Source: Onchocerca volvulus (lineage: Eukaryota; Nematoda; Chromadorea; Rhabditida; Onchocercidae). Taken from it: a DNA stretch of 64,000 bases. Positions within the stretch are counted from its first letter, which is position 1; every line of letters begins with the position of its first letter. The notes below the pieces were generated by a model, which saw only the letters and a program-made list of their open reading frames with translations, searched no databases and was not told where the DNA came from. This document shows positions 25,192 to 36,354 of this stretch, piece after piece. Made by a program: the position numbers and the translations under genes. Location: contig HG738138.1 in the NCBI GenBank assembly GCA_000499405.2, positions 7,624,888-7,688,887 on the forward strand, written 5' to 3'.

Positions 25192-26064
25192 CCAGCAGAT
25201 TCTGACAGTGGCAGTCGTCAGCACATCTTTCCGAAAATTTAAGGATATTTGATGACATGCAGTGTAAACAAAAAGTATTGAATAACCTGTAGCACTATAC
25301 TTTCAGGTGAATTTATCGGTAGGTTTCAGCAGTCCATTTAGATTCAAATCTATTCCAAAAAAGCCGTTAGGATTTTACCTCATTAAATTATTCATGATTT
25401 ATGGAGTCGGAGATTCTTTAGATTCATAATGTTTCATTTTTTTCCTGGCAAAGATGGTTCAGAAATAATCATTCCGTTCAAACTCAGTCTTACCAATGGT
25501 CAGAAACTATTCATACGTTCATCTTGATTATCAGCTCTTAACTATGTGTGCAGCAATGTTTCTTAATGAGTAGAAGTCTAAAAATCCCAGAATGAATTAG
25601 AAGATAACATAATCTAACTGAGAATTTGTTGATTTCTAATTGCTGGAAAACACTGCTGTTGAAAGCGTGGTTAAAGACTGGTAATCAAGACAAAAGTATG
25701 AGTGAAGTGTTTTCGAATATCGGAAAGACTGGGCTTGAGAATGGTTAATTTCTAAATTAATTGTTCCATGATTACTAATTCCCTCAAGAAGGATCGAATA
25801 ATATTGCAAAGTGTTCATTTCTTTGAAAAAAAGACCTGCCTTAAAAGGATTGCATAGAAGGGTAGAAAGGTAAGTTTTGCACAGCTGTCGATCGCTACAT
25901 TAAAGTCAGATTTAAGGCACTTTAAATTCATGCATTAGATCTTAATGATTGGATTCTTATAACTGACTGCGTTCGCAGAGAAATTGAACTGTAAAAATAT
26001 ATTGTGACAATGACTTCAACAACTGCTCAATGACAAATCAGACTGAAATACCGACAGTGTAACC
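25192..26064. other. Convergent intergenic space
   Basis: Between the 3' end of the plus-strand CDC50 gene and the stop codon of the minus-strand acidic-protein gene. No gene or RNA that I can support. Confidence 0.5.
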
Positions 26065-28667
26065 TTACCAGCAACAATGCTGGAAAACCTTATCATCACA
26101 AGCAGTGCTTTCAACGATTTCTTCATTCTCTAACATTTTGATAACTACCCTGGCAGCTTCCATGAGTAATTTCTGAATCACGGATTCTATATTTTCCTTA
26201 TTTGCCGCTCCTTTTGAATGTTCGAATTCTTCATGGCTCAATTTCGACTCTTTCGGAAATTTCTGAAGATCTTTTTTACAGTTTCTCCAATCTGTTTCTG
26301 TCAAGACCTCTTCACATTCCTTGATGGCCACTGCTGCTTCAGGATCAATCGCATAATTACAATCATCTGACTGATCTGATAAACTTTCTGAATCGTCTTC
26401 CACCGAATCACCGTCTGGCGCAGCGACCAAAGATCTTTCGTTCTAAAATATGGGCATAACCGAAGAATTCCAGGATTATTTTGTTCAAATTGAACAGTAT
26501 GAACCCAATAGTTTCTAATTTGTTCGATTAGAAGAAATATCAAAAAGATCCGAAATTCACAATTTTTCAGCCAAATTTCGCAAGTTTCTTTAACCATGAA
26601 AGATTATTATTAATTAAATGAAAGTTTAAAGTAGCTTTGAATATAAAAAATACATCAAAAAATATAAAAGTATAGCATTGAAATAAAAAAATTAACTCAA
26701 TATAAGTCAATCAGTCAATTTGACCTAGAGCGGTAAAACTTTCAATCCAAAATAGCCTTAGGTAACCAACTACATGCGATAAAATTTCTATTTACCTTCA
26801 ACATTTTTTGTGTAAAAATGCATTGTAGATTTTTCTCTTTTTGTAATTCCTCTGATTGTTTTTGTACGTCATTACGTTCTTCAAATTGCGACCAACGGAG
26901 TTTTATTTCGAATTTAGATGAACGCTGTTTGTTATTTCTAATTTTAGTTGACGCTTGATGTTGTTTAAATAAAATACTTCACAGCGGAAAAATTAATTTG
27001 TTGGATCTTCATTCTCTTCTCAGTGAGAAACTTATATAAAATTAATCGTTTGATGCGACAATCCGGCTATCATTAAATGAAGAATGATTTAGTATGAAAA
27101 ATTCAGAAGAGCCAGATTACAAACAAACTGAAATACATATATAAATTCATATGAGTCTGTCAAGTTAGATTCTACTTTTCCGGGATTTTTCCTACACTTT
27201 AAAATAACTATTACAATCTACACATTGCACAATTAATCATAGGTAAACATTGTACATCGCCCACAAAAATGAGTCAATATGGATCATAGTAATGCAGAGA
27301 TGAAAGTGTCAGCAATTTACATATGCTGGAATGTTGCTTCGACAGTGCTAAAAAGTTATTAAAAGGGTACGCAGATGTGCATATACTATGACGACTTAAA
27401 ATTAATATCCCAAATTCGGCTATTAGAAATAAAAAGGCGGAACCCATTTATCTATGTGTCCTAATAATCCTATTGTCTGAAGCTGTATGATTCCAAAAAA
27501 ATGAACCTGTTGAAAATCATATGGATATAAATCGATCTATGGATAAGTGCGAATATGTCATGGCCTAAAATTGGAAACTTGAATCGTTTTTCTTAAAATA
27601 TTCGTGGAATATATTACGACAATTTTGGCGTATACGTGTACGACTAATGTCGAAGAATAATGTTGCAGAAAAACTGTGGCTATGATGTTATTAACTCTTT
27701 CGCTGAAAGTTAAATAATGAAGATTGGAACTGAGTTCATCGTTAAGAGTGAGTGACTTCCGAAAATCATTGCTAGTATATTCGGCTCTCTAGATCGATAA
27801 AATATCTAATTTGAATCAGAATTGATCTAGTTTCCCCACAAAACACTTTTCACATCTCTTTTTCACGTCCTTGATTTTATGGAACAACGCGTTTTGATCA
27901 CAAGATAAACCAACTGCGATAGAAAACGGCTTTGGGATTCATATTTCTTCCGGATTAATCGGTGAAATATGAAACGTTTTCACGTAAAAAATTTCAGAGC
28001 TATACATGAGTATTCGCCATTAGGCTAAGAAAGAAGAGAATGTCTCATAGAAGTCACTATAGTCATGCTGCATAGAAGACAGATAAGATGATCTGAGATT
28101 TCATTTAATTTGACTATTATGCATTTGTCATCTGTTTGCATGAATAAACAACGATGAATAGTTAACAGGGTAATAAATAACCAGAATTCTTACAATAAAT
28201 TTCGATGAACGACAATTACGAAATCAGACAACGATTTTGCACTACGAAATATATGTTCGCCTTTAACCAGGAAACGAGGACGAACGGGACCATTTACATA
28301 AAACAAATTATAGGCTCATTAACAAAAGATCATATCTTGCCTAGGGTAACGGAAACATTTTTTCATTTCAATTATATCCAAATTCTCACTCTGGAAACTC
28401 CAACAGGTCCGAAAACCTTAATAAGGATGAGATGGGAATATATCTTTGCACAATTTCAACTTACTATTTTAATACATAATTTTATCTTTTTTGAGCATCA
28501 AATGAAGAAACCTCAGGTAACACGTCATCCAGAACTTTTGCAACTGTTTCACCGCAAGAATTCACTTCATCGTAAACAGCATCCATCAAACGAAGTCGTA
28601 GTAAACCGAAGACATCATCCAAATCATTACGTTTTCTCTCCCGAGAATTAAGATTTTGATTGGACAT
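26065..28667 (-). CDS. Unrecognised acidic protein, three exons
   Basis: I do not recognise this family. Exons 28512-28667, 26796-26924 and 26065-26442 all begin and end in phase 0 and give 220 residues ending in a TAA. Exon 1 follows a clean TTTATATTGCAG at 28693 by 25 bases, consistent with spliced-leader trans-splicing, and starts MSNQNLNSRERKRNDLDD. Its remaining residues look helical (FGLLRLRLMDAVYDEV). Exon 2 is charged and rich in Gln, Glu and Lys, probably coiled coil. Exon 3 opens with a strongly acidic serine stretch (DGDSVEDDSESLSDQSDD), then helices with Glu/Lys, ending QHCCW. There is no signal peptide or membrane span, so cytoplasmic or nuclear is the likely location. The acceptor of exon 2 (ACAAACAG) is weak but is the only one that fits the phase. 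The 1.6 kb first intron could hide another exon. Confidence 0.6.
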
Positions 28668-31600
28668 GTATTCACTACCAATTTGATACTTTCTGCAATA
28701 TAAACAGCGAAAATGAGTGGCCATCTATCCATCTCAAAGGTGCAGAAGCCAGACAATTGTTGCTAAAATACATCTACCGATATAACAAGTTGTCTGGCAC
28801 TTCCAGCGATTCGGAAGTACCTATAACGACCGTCATAACACTGTTCCGGAACCGGAAACATCCCCACCAGTGCATTCTATCTATGTGCCACCCACCCGTC
28901 TTACATTCACCCATCGCTTTTCACTTGCACCATCCCTCTCCATCATGTTTCCTCCCAGGGCTATTATTTGCTTCTCTCCGTCTTATTCAAGTCTGACACG
29001 TTAGCAAATCGCATATTCTCACGAGTTTACTGAAATTGCGCGCAGACAGTTGCGCAGATTATTGCACAGTCTTGCATCGGAAGTTTTACAGGATGGATTT
29101 CTTGCAGATTCGCGCGTGTCAGTGGTTACAATTTACGAAAAATGAATGAAGATCCCAGTGAGTCATCTACAGTGGCAGCTCATCAAAGCTGTTACAATTT
29201 TTTTCAATAATGAGCTAAACGTAGTAAAATAATTCGTAGCATTTGAATAAAATGCAATTTATAGTGATATTTTGAGTGATTTTTTCGATATCTTCGGACT
29301 GCGAACTTTGCGTGCAGATGTATATCTTGCTTGGCAAAAGACATTAGGAAGAAATTAGACGAAAGGACGAGAAACAAGGAATCACGAGAATACGGATCTT
29401 GACTGAAAGTTATCACTTCCTTCAACTTTTGAAGACTATGAAAATGAATTGGTTACAACTCCCTATAGGCTTCTTACCGTATTCTTTACACAGTTTCATG
29501 TCTGAAATTTTATTTCGATGTTAGCAGATTTGCCAATACTGTTACTGTATCCATCCGATCAACTACACGAGTATCATCCATCTCAAGATCACATTGATCA
29601 GCTGTGAATGAACTGTGAAGATTGACTGATGTTACTTGTTAAGTCAATTTCTTTTATTATCTCCTTATTCTCCGAGATTCTGTTCTGTTCAGTTCAGATT
29701 TTTTTATGGATGGGGAATGAGAAGAATTCCATTATTTTGCACCAACTGGTTCTGCATGCAAGATTTCTTCATATGTACGTATATAGCTTTCAATTACATT
29801 ATACGCCTGAGTAGAATCTGCTTCAAATAGAAGTTTCTATTGAACACAACGGCAATATAACATTCTAAAAAGTTTCTCAGATATGTTGACAGCGGACATC
29901 ATAAGATTTCAAGTCATAATATGGTATATTTTGCAGAAAAATCAAAGAAACTTTCAATATATTGCTGGATTCTGTCCGAATAAGATGAAGTGACCCGCGG
30001 AAATTAAATTAACGGGCGGGTTGAGAAGAGATTTGAGGGACATCGGTACAGACTGAACCAACAAAGAACCGTGCGTACTGAATTTGTTAAGTAATTTCCG
30101 AATTTAATAAACAGTTGCAATCAGAATCTTTTTCCAGTTTGAAAATAAAGTTTCAAAATTAAAGCAAATTGTGGCGAGAGAATTTTGAATACTGAGACAC
30201 TATTTTAAGGTGTAGTAATATAAAAAGCTGTAATAAATGTCAAATATTGAGTAAGAATACTTGTTTGACAGAGTTCACACTAAGAAGTTTTATTAGCGTT
30301 ATTATAATAATAAAAAAAAGATCCGGCAAGATCTTTTTTTAGCAGAATGTTTTCAAATTAAACAATCTATGAGAAAAACTCCAAAATTCCCGCGTATAAG
30401 CAAATACACGCCGAAGATATTTACACGACCAGTTCTCGACCTGAATCCCGTCTCATTTTGTCTTTTACGCAGATGACGGATTCCCAAATGGGTAATCCGT
30501 CCTATTTCACGATATAATTGTAACATCATTTCGGTATATGTGTGACCCGAAATTCTGCTTCGCCAGCAAGTTTATTTCATAAAAAACGTCGTGGGTGGCC
30601 TTCAGCGGAATGCTGTGTTGACAATACAGACCACCAAATATGCTCGCTGCAGCAATTAAATATATTGCCAGGCATCCATCAATATTTTATCACTGTAAAT
30701 GATAATTTTCATGGGCGGTCTCATATCTATCATGCCTAATATGAATTTTATGGAAGTCGTGGAGCGGGTAAAGCATTGGTAGATTTTTGAAAAGTGCCCG
30801 AAAGGCACATGGATCGAATGTTGAAGGTTTGCGAAAAAAGAAGTTGGTGTTATTTTCCCATCCGATTTTGTATGATCTTTTTTGAACGCGGTGCTTATTA
30901 ACAAAATCTCTGTAGAAGTATTATTCATATTTCAATAGGGACATTCTCGCCCCAATGTTTTACCCATCATAACAAGTATCACTTACTTAGATTGTTAGGT
31001 TGGGAAACTCAATTAGCTAGGAACATCCTTGGCTAAGTAGTCAAATAAAGGATTAGAAAGAGATTGAGTTACCTCAGAGAGAGTCGTTTTTCCTTAGGAA
31101 ATCTAAATCTTCCGGAAGATGCTAAAAAAAGCCAAATATAATATCATAGGACAAAATTTATCCTTTTTAAACATATTTCATTTAGTTTCCTTTAGTCCAC
31201 TCTACTAGCTGTATTGTCTGGAAATCAACAGGAATTCTCCTATACTTTGTGTGGAAACATTAAGCGTAATTGCAAAATGTTGCAGCTTGATGTTTAATTA
31301 CTGAGATCTGAAAAACGCAAAATGGATGTTTCAGTAAGCGGTGTATGAGTAAAAGAATAATAATTATAGTATGACTCACATATTTCTGTGATTTGAAATT
31401 TATGAAGTTTAGGTTCCGAATTCAGAATTAATGATTTCCTTCTGTTATCAACATTAACGTCTACTTTGTTACGTAAAATTACGCTTATTGAGTCATATTT
31501 TGAAAACAAAATATAGAAAAACCGAAGATTGAAACAGAAAATTGGACTCAAAACTTTAATTAATTATTCGTATGATATGGTTTTCAATCTCACAAAACAG

Positions 31601-32389
31601 TTGAGTCCAGCGATTGTTTATTGTTTCGCTAATCACTAGTAAATTAATCTTAGTTTGGGATTCGAACTGCTGATAATAAAACACGAATATATCGGATTTG
31701 AAATCCGGAAAAGTTGAATATAAAACAGCTTGTTCGCATCAAGATGTCCATTTCTTAAATAACAAAATAAATTTTGAGGAAAGCATTGAGAATAGTTGTG
31801 CCTTTTTAAAATCAGAAATCTGTTTTAAAATTTTAAATTTAAATAAGTTCCTAAACAAATTTAATTAAATGTACCGGATTTTTTTCAAAAAATTGACGTG
31901 GGAGTTGTGAAGTCAGAAAGTTGAAGTTAAACGCTTCGTCTAAATTTACAGTCTATAAGATACAGAATATTACTTGAAAAAGTATATTCACATATTTTTT
32001 GAACTTTAAGCAATAGTAGCTCCTATATTTTAACAACGGCTATTCAATTTAGATATTATTGACAATTTTTGCAATCAATATCGTTATGTAAAAGTAATCC
32101 CAAAAACGAACTCCACTTCCTTTAGACTTTTTTTCAGAAAACTGTTCCGGGAATTGTAGATTTAATTAGAATTTTGATGATTACTGAACGACAACCGCCA
32201 TGATTATCTGGTAACGTGTTCACTGAGTGAAGAGAAAAGGTCCTAGACTTTGTAAGAACAGACATGTAAATACGAAGTTTATACCGTTTATTTGATAAGA
32301 TCGGAGTGATATCACGTATCTGGTAGTAATTTATTGAGGTGTAAATTGTTTATCTAATTGACTGATACGAAAATGCAAGTGGAAAGAAG
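28668..32389. other. Gene-poor intergenic stretch
   Basis: About 3.7 kb upstream of the acidic-protein gene. Pieces of 60-90 open codons occur on both strands, but none combines splice sites, composition and phase. A perfect 11-bp inverted repeat built on AAAAAAAGATC lies at 30313-30340. Confidence 0.4.
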
Positions 32390-32409
32390 TTGCTAACTAA
32401 AATGAAGCC

Positions 32410-33748
32410 TCAGAGCTCAGATTTATTTTCGCTCATTCGAATTATTCCTAACAGTAAAACCACAACAGTTAATTTGATCAATCCTCTTCTCCCTTTTCGA
32501 TGTTTTACAATATTTTGTATGCTGATTTCATCTCCAACCTTAGTGTGTTTCTGCCAAAAATTCATCAGAAATTTAGCAAATTGCTCTAGATTCAACGCTT
32601 TATCAATTTTATTGAAATCGCGATACTTTTGACCGAATGCGCCATAGTACTCATAAAGCCGACATATATATTGCCAAAAAATTCATTTATTAATAGAAAA
32701 ATATTTCCTTGTGTCTGTGCACTCAATGTCAACTCAATTTCATTCATCACCAACTTCATTAGGAAATTCTTGGCAAGTTGTTGCGAAATCGAAACTGCTG
32801 GGTTGATAAAACCTTTCTGCCAGTTTCTGCAGGAAAGCAGCACATTCTCTGGTTCAGCTTAATTAACTGCTGGCTTGTGATTCGTCCTCTGCTATCAGAC
32901 ACAAGATATTGAGGTGAATTTTCCAACTAGGATATTGTTTCACTGCTATTCTTTCCATCTCCTTAGATGTCGAGAAAAATCCTAAGAAACTTGAAACTTG
33001 AATTGTGTGTTTACTTATTATTTATCTTTCCTATGATTTTCAATAGTATTCTGGTGAAAAAGCCATAAAAAATTAAGATTTGAAAGTCAGATATAAAAAG
33101 AACCGAAAACAAAATATTTCGGAAATGATTTTTTCCAAAGGAATTTTAATTGAATTTCGAAAATCTTAAAATATTTGCAAATGTACATTTTAAAAGTCCT
33201 GGAGTAATCAAATTGAAAAACTCGAAAATAAACAATCTTACTTTCTTATATAGTCTTGAAGCTAGATGTCAGTTAAATTCATGAAATTTCCAAATCCATT
33301 CAGTGCGTTCACTGACTCTTTTTGTGCAAATTGAAAAATCACCACCTGACCAAATCTGACCGTATAATTTAATGGATAAGAATCCATTTATAGTGATGGA
33401 ACAATTGTAATATAATCAAGAATTATCATATATTTATTTCGTTCAGTCTTCAGGCTATTTATTAATCTTTTAATCTTCTTTTAGATATGGATGAGATCAT
33501 ATATTCTTCAAAACAAAATATTTGACGCATTCATTCAGTGAGTAAAAGGGAATCGTGTTAAGTCAGATAATAGAAAGCGAAATCAAAAAATAAAGTTCAC
33601 AACTTACTGTCAGATGATTGTTTCGTTTTCTGAGATTTTCAGATTCACTACTACCAATAACACCCATTTGATGGAACCTGTCAAATAAAAACTTCCTGTC
33701 ACATGAGTGCACGAAGTTCGCAAAGACAAACGATGGCATAAAATCCAT
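32410..33748 (-). pseudogene. Exon-like segments of an unrecognised gene, probably decayed
   Basis: Several minus-strand pieces read like protein and have splice sites. The best is 33608-33748: ATG, 47 codons (MDFMPSFVFANFVHSCDRKF...) ending exactly at ACA|GTAAGT. Next, after a TCAG near 33346, a segment beginning IWSGGDFSICTKRVSE runs to a TGA and continues in frame as HLASRLYKK to a GTAAGA donor. Then come pieces containing FFSTSKEMERIAVKQYPSWK (about 32.9 kb), KLAERFYQPSSFDFATTC (about 32.8 kb) and KYRDFNKIDKALNLEQFAKF (about 32.6 kb). The phases between pieces do not all agree, and one in-frame stop is present. I read this as a decaying gene, or a divergent one that I have mis-spliced. 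No family is recognised. Confidence 0.3.
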
Positions 33749-34140
33749 CCTTAAGTGATTTCAAAAGAGTCACGACAATAATAAAATTAATTCATGAATA
33801 ATAATATCAGTTTTTACTTGAAATGTTCCAAAAAACAAATTTCTCCGTGCTGATTATATATCTGCTATCATTGCGAAATCCGCATATATGCTGTTATAGC
33901 TAGCGACGCTTTAGTCTGTGATTTCGGTATAAACGAAGGATTTCCTCTTAGTCCAATTTTCCTCTGATCTTTTCTTCTGCGTATGGTGATGTATGCATGT
34001 TGCTAACAATCGTAATTTTGTCTGCTTCTTCCTATAAATATTCAGAAGTCTTCATAGTTCCTCGTCCACATGTCCGAACTCCAGGATTATCAAAATATTA
34101 AAATATAATAAAATACAATACTAAAAGAGAAGATAAAAAC

Positions 34141-36354
34141 TGTTCGGTGTGAATGATATCACTGCACTATTATCAACACTGAATAGTTTTTTGGAATGGG
34201 AGTCTAAATCCCTCAAAATGTACTTGAATTCATTTTGCCAAGTTGCACTGGCATTATCCAAAGTGAGTTAGAGCATTTCCATCAGGTAATGAACAAATAA
34301 ATCATTTTTATGGGAAAATAATATCCTAAAACACATTAATAGGTCGCGAGATTCCATTATTTTTTTTCGTTTTAGGAAGTTAAAAGACGACGGATAACGT
34401 AACATAGGCCTATTTCTGTTAATCATAATGCATTGTAATTCTATTCATATTTTACTTATCATTTCGTTTTAGTCGGTATTGCCTGAAGTTTGCTAATACA
34501 TTCATACGCTTAAAGAATCGCATGAATCATATTATGTTTAATCAGCATGAATTCTCCATGAGCTGCATCAGAGAAACTTGAGAAACGAGAAATCATGAAC
34601 TTTTTTATCTTTTTTAGTTTCAAACATTAAGAATATAATCGTGAAGTTCAAGAATCATCATATCGAGGATAGAATAAAATTAGGTGGATTCCTAATACAA
34701 TAACAGTAACCTCACGATAGCATTTCTAATGCCTTTCTATTCAAGACATTCGGCAATTTTGAACGAAAAATGATAACACTTTAATTCTATTTTTGATTTT
34801 TCCCCAGTTTTAATTCATAATTCATATTTTATTATTTTCTTTTGTTTTTTTTAGTCACTTTTTTTTTCTTACCTTGATATGCCTTGGGAAACAATGGGCT
34901 AAGTAATTAATTACCAACAGAGCTTTGTGATCGGTCATTTGTAGTACTCATTTTATTTCACTACCGGGATTTACTATTATTAGATCAGTTCAAGCCAATT
35001 CATTTCAGTATCTTTATATGATACCATAAAGTTCCAGTCATCAAATCTTGTGCACAACGAATCATTTGATTAATCAGACGTTCTCGAGCAATCATTCAAC
35101 AGTGTTGGAACAAATTTTTGCTTTGAAATCTTCCTTCCAGATCTGAATACTTCTGATATAGAAAAGCGTTAGCTTTCCTAACATTTGTAACAAACAATAA
35201 ATTATTTGTTACAAATGTTTCCAAGTTATTTGCAATACTCAACCTGTTTTTCCATCCGAAGCATCTAGTCCGTTATGCTTTCATCCCTCTGATAGAAGCT
35301 GAATTAGATAGATTTGAGAATACAAGAGTCATTTCCATAGTCTCGTCATAAGTAGCTTCAAACGTTGCAATAAAGAAACCCAGGGATCTCTCTGAATTCG
35401 TGTAGATTTTTCTCGATAAGCGCTATTATTCCATTCCGCTTACAGCCAAAATATTTTCAACGCTTGTCGACATTTAACTACAAATAGAGCTTCGCAAACC
35501 ACTTATAACAATAATTACCGAAGATTTTATCTCTACAATCCTCTATCGTTTGAAATGAAGTTAGTATCCACAATTTTCAAAAATTCCGTAATTTTTACTC
35601 TCTCAGGTCATCGTGCCGATCTTGATGATATCATCTTTGTTCGTAAAATCAAGGCAGAGCACCGAAAGAATCTCAAAGCTCTTTTTTCCAAAAAGGTAAG
35701 ACTCTCCTACCTCGTTTCACATATCGATTTGCCATAAAATAGGTGTTATCGGCGTTATCGTCAATCGATGAAATCGACAGTCTGATCCTGCCAGAAGTAA
35801 AACTTTTTGCCAACATATCTACATCTACTGACAGATTTTCATCTTTTTTTTTCTTGGCTTAATTAATCTAATTATTCAATAATCCGACTTCTGTTTTTAC
35901 CTTGCGATGCCCAGATTTCAGTTATCATAACTGCAAATACTTCTAATTGTGGTATTGCAGTTATTTCTAATCTTTTCTCCAACTACAGTGTGCAAGGTAT
36001 TTTCTCACTCATTCAGATTCCTGTCATCAGATGGGAAGAATTGCATTTCAATGAATAAAAAGAAGATTCGATGAAAAAAAAAAATCTTGTCACAATGTTC
36101 ACTCATTAATTCCAAAGAATGATCCATGGCCCAACTTTTCTAATGATCACAAACTCTTTCTTGTAATTTTGCAACAAAGATATTGTGATCTAGTCGTTAA
36201 TTGATTTCAATGCTGCCTGCTGTTCTCTTTAGCTACAATTTTAAAAACGAATAGTATGCAGTACTTCGAAATTTAATCAAGCTATTGTTCTATCCCGCAA
36301 AACAAATTGATGAATTATCTGACAAAATTGTTACTGATATAGTTGAAGCTGATG
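34141..36354 (+). pseudogene. Chain of plus-strand exon-like segments, unrecognised, probably a relic
   Basis: The best part is four consecutive segments with matching phases: 35607-35695 (HRADLDDIIFVRKIKAEHRK...), 35743-35796 (VLSALSSIDEIDSLILPE), 35961-35996 (LFLIFSPTTVCK) and 36017-36058 (IPVIRWEELHFNE, stop). Junctions are TCTCTCAG|, AAG|GTAAGA, AAAATAG|, GAA|GTAAAA, ATTGCAG|, AAG|GTATTT and ATTCAG|; two of the three introns are very short. Upstream pieces: one ending LNSFCQVALALSK at a GTGAGT donor (34260), and one starting RYCLKFANTFIRLKNRMNH after TCGTTTTAG (about 34472). Downstream: 36256-36354, LRNLIKLLFYPAKQIDELSD up to GAT|GTACAG, followed by pieces with in-frame stops. The interrupted frames suggest a pseudogene. 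Composition hints at an all-helical protein, but I cannot name a family. Confidence 0.35.
35180..35219. repeat. Perfect 15-bp inverted repeat
   Basis: AACATTTGTAACAAA at 35180-35194 and its exact reverse complement at 35205-35219, with a 10-base spacer. Confidence 0.85.

Noticed and set aside
30312..30340. Hairpin followed by a T run that looks like a bacterial terminator
   Set aside because: The window is nuclear eukaryotic DNA with no neighbouring gene end; treated as a chance inverted repeat.
31640..31700. tRNA-like B box (AGTTCGAATCCC on the minus strand)
   Set aside because: No A box and no acceptor stem at the proper spacing.
32410..32850. Ferritin-like appearance of the minus-strand frame (FAKF ... 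KGRRG)
   Set aside because: The ferroxidase Glu/His ligands are absent, and a different frame of the same DNA reads better as spliced exons.
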